Part shown: positions 7,319-15,379 of the stretch, piece after piece
How the letters are laid out: each line of letters starts with the position of its first letter
Position numbering within the stretch: the stretch's first letter is position 1
Source of the DNA: a virus
DNA: 21,472 nucleotides
Virus record (IMG/VR): IMGVR_UViG_3300012920_000335
Location: 1-21,472 of that record
Reading direction: 5' to 3' (one strand)
The notes under the pieces: model-generated
Told to the model about the DNA's origin: nothing
What the model saw: the letters and a program-made list of their open reading frames with translations, nothing else
The model's database searches: none
Made by a program: the position numbers and the translations under genes

Positions 7319-7375
7319 TTATCACCAAATATAAAAAGTATTACGTTTTATTTATTCTATGTGAATAAATAATTC
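7319..7375. promoter_or_regulatory. Divergent intergenic region with late-promoter-like boxes
   Basis: This 57-base AT-rich gap separates the leftward fibre block from the rightward baseplate block. The minus strand has AATAAATA at 7356-7349, about 30 bases before the 769-aa ATG. The plus strand has TATAAAAA at 7330-7337, 38 bases before the gp25 ATG, and AATAAATA at 7364-7371, four bases before it. All are one base from the T4 late box TATAAATA. Divergent genes require promoters here; which boxes are used is inferred. No inverted repeat resembling a terminator is obvious. Confidence 0.6.
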
Positions 7376-7783
7376 ATGGCGATACAAGAGACATTTCAAA
7401 GAAAAAGCAAGTATATCGATTTTGATTTAAGCTTTACTAAACACCCTCTTACTAATGATTTAGTACAGAAAAAAGGTGCTGCGGCTATTAACCAATCTCT
7501 AAAGACTATTGTGCAAACATCTTTCTATGAGAGACCTTTTAATCCTACTTTTGGTTCTGATGCAAGAGCATTACTTTTTGAGCCAGTTGATAGTATCACC
7601 ATAGAGAATATGAGACGTGTAATCGAAACAGCTATTAGAAACCATGAGCCAAGAGTAAACGTAATCAAGATAGCTATTGGAGATTTAGTTGATGCGAATG
7701 CATACAATATAGGAATTACCTATGAGTTGCTAGATGTAAACACTAATAACGAGGTAAACCTCGTACTTGAAAGATTGAGGTAA
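7376..7783 (+). CDS. 25: Baseplate wedge protein gp25
   Basis: The 135-residue product is close to the length of T4 gp25 (132 aa) and matches it across the core. NQSLKTIV aligns with T4 NSLLGIIT, and ERPFNPTFGSDARALLFEP (52-70) with the RPFDPEFG...LFE block. ETAIRNHEPRV (84-94) carries the diagnostic EPR seen in T4 as SAVRNYEPRI. In T4, gp25 joins the inner baseplate, bound to gp6 and gp53, and helps set the sheath-contraction trigger; its relatives are the gp25-like proteins of contractile injection systems. It starts the rightward operon. Its ATG has no convincing Shine-Dalgarno sequence, but an AATAAATA box lies four bases upstream. gp6 follows after 2 bases. It contains no DSD motif. Confidence 0.95.
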   Translation: MAIQETFQRKSKYIDFDLSFTKHPLTNDLVQKKGAAAINQSLKTIVQTSFYERPFNPTFGSDARALLFEPVDSITIENMRRVIETAIRNHEPRVNVIKIAIGDLVDANAYNIGITYELLDVNTNNEVNLVLERLR

Positions 7784-7785
7784 TA

Positions 7786-9600
7786 ATGCCAGACGATAGA
7801 CCAGTAGTAGCCAATCCTGATTTTAATGATATTAAACAGGACATAATCACTTACTTTAAAAACGATGCTACGTTTTCAGATTATGATTTCACTGGCTCAT
7901 CTCTAAATGTACTAGTAGATATTTTAGCTTACAACACACATTATAATAACTTAACAGCAAACTATCTAGTAAATGAGATGTTCTTAGATACGGCTCTCAT
8001 GAGAAACAATGTGTTGTCTATTGCTAAGATGTTAAATTATCAGCCTCGTTCAGCTCAAGGCGCAAAAGCTACTATCACATTAAGAATTCCTAAAGTCGGT
8101 GGTAATAATCTTTATCAATTACCAATAGGCTCTCTTTTTACAGCAACTGACGGAGCTGAATCATATAATTTTTATACTACAAAAGCTTATTCAGTACAAT
8201 ATGATTCTAGTGAAGCAAATGGTACTACAAAAGACTTAGTTATAGAAGTTGTAGAAGGTAATTCAATTACACAAAGATTTGTTGCTAACTCATCTAATTT
8301 ATCTTTTCCAAAATTTGATTTGCTAAATAAAAATATCGACACAACCACAATTGTAGTTTCAGTCAATGGTGCAAAGTGGACTAGTGTTACGAATGAAACT
8401 CAAGGTACAACTGATGTTAATAATCTTAGTACAATATACTTTATAGAAGAGACAAGAGACCTTACTCATAGAATTATGTTTGGTAATGGTGTTTTAGGAA
8501 AAGCATTACAAGCGGGTGATGAAGTATTAGTTTCTTATATTGTGACAAACGGCTCAGAAGGAAATGGTATTAGTACTTTTACACCAGCAATTGCTGGTAG
8601 AACAGATATTACAATTGTAAGTACTGTAAAAGCTCAGGGTGGTGGAGCAATAGAAACTATTCAAGAAATTAAAGACAATGCACCTAATTTTTTCCAAGCA
8701 CAATTTAGAGCTGTCACAGAAAATGACTACAAAGCTATTTTGAAAAAAGAATATGCTGATATACAGGCACTAAACGTATATGGTGGAGAGACAGTAGGTA
8801 AGCCTGGTAAAGTTTTCTTTTCCATCAAACCAAAATCTGGTGATAAATTAACTGACCAAGCAAAACTAACTATTACAAGAGATATACTTTCAAAATTTAA
8901 TTTAGTCACAGTCACACCTCAAGTTGTTGACCCACAAATAACTAGAATTATAGCTAAAACAATTGTTCAATATGATTCTTCAAAATTAACAACTAGTAAA
9001 GAAGTATTGGAAGCAAAGGTATTATCACTTTACAATGTACTAAATACGACTTATATTGGTGATTTCTTAGAAAGTTTTTCAGTATCAAAACTTACACAAG
9101 AGATATTAGCACTTGATAAAGCCATCGTATCTGCTAATCCAAGAATTAATTTAAGATTTGATGTAAATGCTGAAAATAGACTTTTAGATAATGCTTCATT
9201 CAGTTTTAACAATAAGCTTTTCACAGCACCTTTTGCTGGTGAAGCTTCGGTGGGTGGTGTAATAAATTCAACTTTATTTCAGAGGTCTGGCAGAACAAAC
9301 TTCTCTAAATTTGTAGATGATGGTAAAGGAGTTCTGAGATTAGTAGATGTAATTGGTGATGATAATATTATTGTGAATACTACTGCAGGTACTGTAGATT
9401 ATCAAACTGGAGAAGTTAATGTCAGTGAATTTGACCCTGAAGACGGAAAGATAGGATTCATAGCTATACCAGATTCATTTGATGTACTAACATCAGGAAA
9501 TTACTTATTACAAATATCAGTTGGAGATTCAACAGTGACAGCCATCGATAAAGATGATACAGCTTCACTAAACTTGTTTAATGCATCGAGAGCTAAGTAA
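7786..9600 (+). CDS. 6: Baseplate wedge protein gp6 (baseplate J-like)
   Basis: The 604 residues compare with 660 in T4 gp6. The N-terminal signature is very clear: SDYDFTGSSLNVLVDILAYN (residues 31-50) aligns with T4 LDYDFEGSRLNVLCDLLAYN, followed by a match to the T4 segment on to the MLNYQPRSAQGAK region. Other matches are the AVTENDYKAIL segment (T4 CVTATDYDTFV) and PGKVFFSIKPKSGDKLT (T4 PGYAFIAAKPKSGLYLT). T4 gp6 forms dimers that bind gp25 and gp53 and build the continuous inner baseplate ring, with the iris-like motion on contraction. AGGT lies a few bases upstream of the ATG, overlapping the end of gp25. The stop overlaps the next start by one base (TAATG). It has no DSD or DSE in 604 residues, unlike the next genes. 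Confidence 0.95.
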   Translation: MPDDRPVVANPDFNDIKQDIITYFKNDATFSDYDFTGSSLNVLVDILAYNTHYNNLTANYLVNEMFLDTALMRNNVLSIAKMLNYQPRSAQGAKATITLRIPKVGGNNLYQLPIGSLFTATDGAESYNFYTTKAYSVQYDSSEANGTTKDLVIEVVEGNSITQRFVANSSNLSFPKFDLLNKNIDTTTIVVSVNGAKWTSVTNETQGTTDVNNLSTIYFIEETRDLTHRIMFGNGVLGKALQAGDEVLVSYIVTNGSEGNGISTFTPAIAGRTDITIVSTVKAQGGGAIETIQEIKDNAPNFFQAQFRAVTENDYKAILKKEYADIQALNVYGGETVGKPGKVFFSIKPKSGDKLTDQAKLTITRDILSKFNLVTVTPQVVDPQITRIIAKTIVQYDSSKLTTSKEVLEAKVLSLYNVLNTTYIGDFLESFSVSKLTQEILALDKAIVSANPRINLRFDVNAENRLLDNASFSFNNKLFTAPFAGEASVGGVINSTLFQRSGRTNFSKFVDDGKGVLRLVDVIGDDNIIVNTTAGTVDYQTGEVNVSEFDPEDGKIGFIAIPDSFDVLTSGNYLLQISVGDSTVTAIDKDDTASLNLFNASRAK

Positions 9601-12600
9601 TGGCAAAACACATACTGCCAATAATAAAAAAGCAGCTACCGGAGTTCATAAAATCTGAACATCCTAATTTTCAGTTATTTGTCGAAGCTTATTATGAATA
9701 TCTTGAACAACAAACAGATAGTGATTCTACATCTGCACTAAACCTTTTTAAATCAGTACCAAATGCTGGTGACTTAATACAAAATGCTGAAGCTTATAGA
9801 GATGTAGATACTACACTTACAGCTTTCAAAGAATATTTTCGTAAACAATTAACACCTTTTACTATTAGTGGTAATTCAGTCACTGATGAAGTAATTTTTA
9901 AGAAAGCAAGAGATGTTTATTTAGCTAAAGGTACTCCAAATGCATTTAAGCTTTTATTTAGAATGCTATTTGGTAAAGAGGCAGATGTATTTGAACCAAA
10001 GACTCAGATTATACAAGCTTCAGAATCTCTTTTTACATCCTTTACTCAGATTAAAGCTGAAGTAGTTTTAAATGAAGCTAATCTTAGTGACTTTAACTAT
10101 GAGTTATCTACAATTCGTTTAGATAGTGATACTGTAGATAGTGATGCATCAGCAAATATTCTTACAGTACTTGACGGTACATTTACAGGTGTCACAAAAA
10201 ATAACAATACAGTTCTGACTTTATATCTTACTAAAAATCCAGATTCAGATATTGGTGGAAGACTAGTAAAAGGTAGAGAAGTATTTTTAAGAGACTCTAC
10301 TGACACTTCAAAAGTAGTAAGAGTAAAACTTTTAAATCATATTGGTAATACCACAATTGTGGAAGGTGGTGCTGGTTTTAGAGTAGGTGATAAGTTTTTT
10401 GTAAAAGATACAGCAAATAGTATTCCAGTACAGGTGACTAAAGTTCAGTCTGGTGAGATTGATAGAGTCATGATAAGAAATCGTGGTAAAAATTACAGAG
10501 TTGGTGACACAATTGAGTTTATTAGTGAAGGTGGAGTTGATGGTGCTGGTGCTCTAGCTTTCGTAACTGCTGTAGATGCAGAAGGTGCTGTCACTGAGAT
10601 TGACGGTAGTCAAGTAAGACTTGGTGGAACTGGATATTTAGCTGAAGATTTTGAACCTGTTGTAGTACCAATTATCCAAAAAGGACAGTACACACATATT
10701 CCAGAACCTTTCATAAGAACAATTGATGGAGCTGGATTAGATGCTAGAGGTCTTTCATCTGAAGTCGGTAGAATATTAGAAGTATCTACACCTCAAACAG
10801 GTTTCTTTGATTCAGACCAATTTGGTGTACCACAAATTGAATCACCATTTGCTGTCAGGATTGCAAATCAAGAGTCCATTGATATTGGAAATGTAATCGA
10901 ATTCCAACACTTTTCACCAGATTCAGATGCTGGTAGTATGAGACATGATAGCGAAGTTATTACAATTAATTTGACCTTGCAAGATTCTGATGGTATTACA
11001 AATGATAGTGATACTTTATATTGGGCTGGTACAGAAGAACTTGGTACGAACTACTTATATGAAGGTAAAGAAAATAGTGACTTTGAAGTGAGATATGCTC
11101 CAGGTAGTGCTCTTGATTCAGATAAAAATTTGACCAACTCTTTTTACAACCCTTTGATAGGTTCATTTCCTGGAAACTTCGACTTACACAAAAGTCAGTT
11201 TCATAAAAATGGTATTAGAAGTATGCAATATGCTCATGGTAAAGTTCGTTCAACCTTTGCATTTGGATTAAACGCTCAGACAAGAATTGATGACCATTAT
11301 GTAAACTATTCATCTAACAGGAAATACTTCTTTAAGAGTGGTAATAAATTTAAAATAATTAAAATGCCAGTGGCATGGGATTCAGAAAATTATGTTTGGA
11401 AAATTAGAAGTATAAAGTATTACGATTCAGATGGTGATAGTGACTTTATAGAAAGATGGAAATCAGATTCAGAGTTTGATATTCAAGGTATCACACCAAC
11501 CTACTATTCATGGAATGAAGGAGAAAAAGGTCCTCGAAAATGGGCTAGATGGGTAAGTGCCTGGGCCGGTGCTGAAGAACCAATAAAAGATGTGGATTCA
11601 GATGGAAGAGGTAATTTACGGAAAGTAGCATCTATCACAGGAGCTGAAAATGCTCAAAATGGTGCTATTGCTACAGCTCGTTGGGACAAGATTACAGCAA
11701 CTACAAGAGTTGCAGGTAAACCAGGACAAAAATATGGTTATCCTTCAAACGTTCGTGGTAATGATTCTGAAATTTATGATAGTGATAATAGTTATGAGTT
11801 TGGTGAATTATCTAATGGTCTTGCAACAGGAACTTGGAATAAAACACACTCTTTTGGAAGAGACAGTGATAGAACAACTGTAGCATTAGACTCAGATTCT
11901 TTTACTGAAAACATTAATCATAATAATGGAAACCAAATCTTTGATGTTTTAGGTGGCACAAATGTAAGTGGTTCAGTTAGTATACCTTTTGTTCAAAACC
12001 CATTACCAAGACATGCAGTACAAGCTTTTCCAGTTCAAATTAATGACCCAAGACTTTATAGATTAGATAAGTTTCATATTAATCAATTACAAAATTCAGC
12101 TGCAAATGATTCAGAGCTGACTCAAACTTATTCTTCTCAGGTCTTTGTATCAGCCGATGAAGCTGATTCTGATGGAACTGGTAAAGGTACATCTAAAAAT
12201 ATTGGTACATTTGTTAGCACAGGATATGGTGGTGTAGTCACAACTAAATCTACAGATGGTACAAGCTTTACACTAAGTAGAGCTGATAGTGAACAAGTTG
12301 TGTCAACACTAAATGTCGCTATGAAGTTTCCGAAAGATAGTGATATTGATAGGTTTGATAAAATACCACATGCATTATTAAGAGTTATTAAAGTAAATCC
12401 ACAAGATGGTACTAAACTTTCACAAGAAACTTTCCCAGTATCTAATACTGTAGTGCAGTTTGAATCACCAAAAATTAATGTTCAATTCCCTCTTACTACA
12501 GAAACAGAAAAAACATTCTTAAATGAGAGTGGATTCTTAAGTTCTGTATCAGGTGGTGTACTCAGAGATAACTTTACAGTTTCAGAATATTCTTATATTA

Positions 12601-13943
12601 TTCAGTCAAGCTTAAACATGAATAAGTGGCGTGGACCAATTAAAGATACATTACATCCAGCAGGACTTTACTTATTTGGTGAATTGAATGTAAATACACT
12701 AGCAGACTCTAAAACATCTGAAACTGTAAAACCAACTTCTAATATTGGTAGTGAAACTGCTAATCTTACTTTTGATGCAGATGATGATTACTTTAATGAT
12801 AAGTCTACCGAAGGTGTAGCTGTATTTGCTGATTCTATAGAATTTGGTGCCAACCCTTTTAATATTGTATCACCTACAAATGATGCTTCTGGCACATTCT
12901 TAACTGCAGACTATACACAAAGAAACGTTCAATCATCAATTCTTTCTCAAAGAGGTAATTCATTCTTTGATTATGAACCAGTTGGACTAGTACATAAAGT
13001 ATGGTCAGTGTTTGATAGTGAAGGTCATTATAATTATGTAAGAGGTGCCATTGATTCTGATTCAGATTTAAAAGTAAAATTTGGTATGTACTTTACACCA
13101 AGACAAGGCGATGGTAAATTAATACTTGGTTCAGGATTTGATTCAGATTTCTTTAAACGAGAAATGACTACACAAAAACATGATAGTGAAATTACACGTC
13201 AATCAAGAGTAAATAATAGAAGTCAACACTATGTACCAAGTGAATTTCATAGTGCTAAGAGATATGACAATATAGAAACTATTGGTATTAACCAAATTAA
13301 GTATGAAGACTTTGAACAATTTAGAGTCTATGATTCAGACATACCTGCTGATATATTCCAAAGATTTGATGCTTTAACTGCTTCTACTTTTGAAAAGATA
13401 GATTATACAAGAATTAAAGATAGTGATAATGACCTAGACACATTTAACCAAGCTATTGATAGAACAAGAGAGATTAGAATAGGTAAGTCTGAAGACTTTA
13501 ATACAGCATTAAGACTAAACAATGAATTAGTATTTGAAGAAGGTGATACTAAGTACTATGATATAGATGCTTATGAGAGAAAATATAATATCTTTAATAG
13601 CTTAAGAGACTCAGAGTTTAATGAAGGTTGGAGAATACCAGGTAAAGATGTAGCACTTGGTAATATTAATTTTATTGCTCCAGACTCAGAAATGGATTCT
13701 GATTTAATTGCAAGAGATAGTCAGATTAGAAATAGATTTGCAATAGAAAAAGTAAGAGGTTTCTCAGATGTAAAATCACCAAGAACAGCTAGAGCATTTG
13801 GGGATTATTTAACTGGTGGTAGCACTATTATTGTTAATGCTACATTTCCTTCCGGTGCTGGAATAAATAATACAACGCAACAACTGGGTGTTATTTCAGA
13901 CTCTGACTATAAAGAGAATCTTGAATTTAAGAGAAAAAATTAA
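9600..13943 (+). CDS. gp7-like baseplate wedge protein, greatly expanded and DSD-rich (1447 aa)
   Basis: Two parts match the C-terminal third of T4 gp7. Residues 20-130 (HPNFQLFVEAYYEYLEQ and KARDVYLAKGTPNAFKLLFR) align with T4 DSNFEAFCEAYIQYLSDG and SYDFYSTKGIEASYKFLFK. Around 995-1030, YSYIIQSSLNMNKW...HPAGLYLFGEL aligns with T4 YYVMKIKSNLPSSRW...HPVGFGFIAI. T4 gp7 (1032 aa) is the wedge subunit linking gp10 to gp8 and gp6. Here the T4 N-terminal domains are absent. About 850 residues separate the two modules, where T4 has roughly 150-200, and some 420 residues follow. The insert starts with beta repeats (GGAGFRVGD, KNYRVGDTIEF) and has an aromatic region (PTYYSWNEGEKGPRKWARW). DSD occurs 23 times without overlap and DSE 10 times, mostly in the insert and the C-terminal extension. 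Its ATG overlaps the gp6 stop by one base; its own stop overlaps the next start the same way. Confidence 0.8.
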   Translation: MAKHILPIIKKQLPEFIKSEHPNFQLFVEAYYEYLEQQTDSDSTSALNLFKSVPNAGDLIQNAEAYRDVDTTLTAFKEYFRKQLTPFTISGNSVTDEVIFKKARDVYLAKGTPNAFKLLFRMLFGKEADVFEPKTQIIQASESLFTSFTQIKAEVVLNEANLSDFNYELSTIRLDSDTVDSDASANILTVLDGTFTGVTKNNNTVLTLYLTKNPDSDIGGRLVKGREVFLRDSTDTSKVVRVKLLNHIGNTTIVEGGAGFRVGDKFFVKDTANSIPVQVTKVQSGEIDRVMIRNRGKNYRVGDTIEFISEGGVDGAGALAFVTAVDAEGAVTEIDGSQVRLGGTGYLAEDFEPVVVPIIQKGQYTHIPEPFIRTIDGAGLDARGLSSEVGRILEVSTPQTGFFDSDQFGVPQIESPFAVRIANQESIDIGNVIEFQHFSPDSDAGSMRHDSEVITINLTLQDSDGITNDSDTLYWAGTEELGTNYLYEGKENSDFEVRYAPGSALDSDKNLTNSFYNPLIGSFPGNFDLHKSQFHKNGIRSMQYAHGKVRSTFAFGLNAQTRIDDHYVNYSSNRKYFFKSGNKFKIIKMPVAWDSENYVWKIRSIKYYDSDGDSDFIERWKSDSEFDIQGITPTYYSWNEGEKGPRKWARWVSAWAGAEEPIKDVDSDGRGNLRKVASITGAENAQNGAIATARWDKITATTRVAGKPGQKYGYPSNVRGNDSEIYDSDNSYEFGELSNGLATGTWNKTHSFGRDSDRTTVALDSDSFTENINHNNGNQIFDVLGGTNVSGSVSIPFVQNPLPRHAVQAFPVQINDPRLYRLDKFHINQLQNSAANDSELTQTYSSQVFVSADEADSDGTGKGTSKNIGTFVSTGYGGVVTTKSTDGTSFTLSRADSEQVVSTLNVAMKFPKDSDIDRFDKIPHALLRVIKVNPQDGTKLSQETFPVSNTVVQFESPKINVQFPLTTETEKTFLNESGFLSSVSGGVLRDNFTVSEYSYIIQSSLNMNKWRGPIKDTLHPAGLYLFGELNVNTLADSKTSETVKPTSNIGSETANLTFDADDDYFNDKSTEGVAVFADSIEFGANPFNIVSPTNDASGTFLTADYTQRNVQSSILSQRGNSFFDYEPVGLVHKVWSVFDSEGHYNYVRGAIDSDSDLKVKFGMYFTPRQGDGKLILGSGFDSDFFKREMTTQKHDSEITRQSRVNNRSQHYVPSEFHSAKRYDNIETIGINQIKYEDFEQFRVYDSDIPADIFQRFDALTASTFEKIDYTRIKDSDNDLDTFNQAIDRTREIRIGKSEDFNTALRLNNELVFEEGDTKYYDIDAYERKYNIFNSLRDSEFNEGWRIPGKDVALGNINFIAPDSEMDSDLIARDSQIRNRFAIEKVRGFSDVKSPRTARAFGDYLTGGSTIIVNATFPSGAGINNTTQQLGVISDSDYKENLEFKRKN

Positions 13944-15355
13944 TGGCGACAATTGGTAAAATAACAAACGAATTAAAAACGCTGATAGCAAAATCTACTC
14001 GTGATGAAGTTCGTAATACAAAAAGTGATGACACTTATTATGCCTATATTGCGTACACTGATTCAGAAGATTATCCATTCCATGATTCTGATTTATCAGA
14101 AAATGTCACAGATTCAGACTTAATAAACGTTTATAGAAATATAGTCACAATGCACCGTGTTTTACCTGGTGGTGTATCAAGAGTAATTAAAAGAAAAAAT
14201 TGGGTAAGTAATAGAACATATGTTGGTTGGAATACAGATACATCCAATGATAGTGATTACTATGTCATGTCTACTGAAATTGTTCAAGGTGTGCCTAGAC
14301 AAAATGTATATAAATGTTTATTTGCTCCATCTGGAGTAAATTCAACTGTTGCTCCGACTGGTTCATCATCATTACCTTTTAAAACATCTGATAACCATTG
14401 GTGGCAGTACATGTATACCATTACAAATTCAGATGCTATTTTATTTATGACTGAAGATTTTATGCCTGTACCAGAAAGAGTATCAACTGAAGAATCTCAA
14501 ACAGTGACAAGTGGTACATCAAGATATGACCAATTGCAAGTACAAAATAATGCTATTGCAGGCTCTATCTTTAATATAAGAATCAAACACGGTCCAAATG
14601 AAAGACCAGATTCAGATAAACTAAGAGGTTTTACATCTAAAAATACTGTAAAAATTAGAGGTGTTGATGGTACTGGTGCTACACCTACGCAAGTATTCAA
14701 AGCAACTGCTACTAGAGATAGTGAACAATCTGCAGTTTGGAAATTTACTGTACAACAATATGGTAAAGGGTATACAGCTTTACCTTATGCTATAGATTCT
14801 GAAAATGATTCAGAACTAAGATGTTATAGATTAGACTTGTCACCTGGATTGGGACATGGAGCTGATGCAGGAGATGAATTACAAGCTAGAGATGCTATGT
14901 TAACCTCAAGGGTGATACCATTAGAAAATGGATTTGCTGATTTAGCAGTTGGTGAATTCTCTATGATTGGTCTATTAAAAAACCCAATTGATGCTTCCAC
15001 TAATTTGATTGGTGCTAAAGACTATTACTCAGTGGCACAAAAAATAACCTGTGATAATACAGCACTCTTCAGCATCAATGATACTTTCTTTAAAGACGGT
15101 GATTCAGATACAGCTGGTAAAGTAGTTGCTGTCAAAGGTAAAGAAGTTTACTATATAAACACTGGTAAACTAAGAAAGAATTTTAGTGATAGTGATTCAA
15201 TTATTTCAACTGCACATAACAATACTATTAAAAAAGTTACGAGTGCAGAAATTAAATTTAACAGTGGTAGATTCCTATCTGTAGACTACTTAGAAAAAGC
15301 TCTACAAAGGTCAAAAGACCAGATAGAATCTTTGAATATACTATTGAGATTGTAA
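13943..15355 (+). CDS. 8: gp8-like baseplate wedge protein (470 aa)
   Basis: The product resembles T4 gp8 (334 aa) in order along its length. HRVLPGGVSRVIKRKNW (71-87) aligns with T4 KVLPSMLDAVIPRRDW, NVYKCLF (121-127) with LVYRCLD, and HWWQYMYTIT (152-161) with YVWEYLFEIP. SMIGLLKNPIDA (340-351) aligns with QISIITNPLEA, and the C-terminus GRFLSVDYLEKALQRSKDQI to T4 GEMIYMENRPPIIMAMDQTE. T4 gp8 is a dimeric wedge protein bound to gp7 and gp10 at the baseplate periphery. GHGADAGDEL (304-313) resembles the GHG segment of marine T4-like homologues. The extra length includes DSD-bearing loops, notably an acidic stretch at 40-59 with DSE, DSD and DSD; in all six DSD and four DSE. The gene overlaps the gp7-like stop by one base. 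Confidence 0.88.
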   Translation: MATIGKITNELKTLIAKSTRDEVRNTKSDDTYYAYIAYTDSEDYPFHDSDLSENVTDSDLINVYRNIVTMHRVLPGGVSRVIKRKNWVSNRTYVGWNTDTSNDSDYYVMSTEIVQGVPRQNVYKCLFAPSGVNSTVAPTGSSSLPFKTSDNHWWQYMYTITNSDAILFMTEDFMPVPERVSTEESQTVTSGTSRYDQLQVQNNAIAGSIFNIRIKHGPNERPDSDKLRGFTSKNTVKIRGVDGTGATPTQVFKATATRDSEQSAVWKFTVQQYGKGYTALPYAIDSENDSELRCYRLDLSPGLGHGADAGDELQARDAMLTSRVIPLENGFADLAVGEFSMIGLLKNPIDASTNLIGAKDYYSVAQKITCDNTALFSINDTFFKDGDSDTAGKVVAVKGKEVYYINTGKLRKNFSDSDSIISTAHNNTIKKVTSAEIKFNSGRFLSVDYLEKALQRSKDQIESLNILLRL

Positions 15356-15371
15356 TAAATAGAATGAAGAG
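15354..15371 (+). promoter_or_regulatory. AATAAATA late-promoter-like box and GAAGAG ribosome site
   Basis: AATAAATA (15354-15361) overlaps the gp8-like stop codon. GAAGAG (15366-15371) lies 8 bases before the ATG at 15380. The octamer is one base from T4 late TATAAATA and identical to those at 2879-2886 and 7349-7356 on the other strand. It would give the large tail gene its own late promoter, with a leader of about 13 bases. The ribosome site is moderately convincing. Confidence 0.5.
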
Positions 15372-15379
15372 ATTTATAC

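Noticed and set aside
11400-11460. DSD clusters as Sdr-type serine-aspartate surface repeats of bacteria
   Set aside because: Those are long continuous SD runs with an LPxTG anchor. Here copies are isolated tripeptides within phage baseplate proteins.
9717-13904. DSD coding sites as direct DNA repeats, a CRISPR-like array or protein-binding sites
   Set aside because: Spacing is irregular, flanks are not conserved, codons vary and the sites keep to one reading frame per gene.
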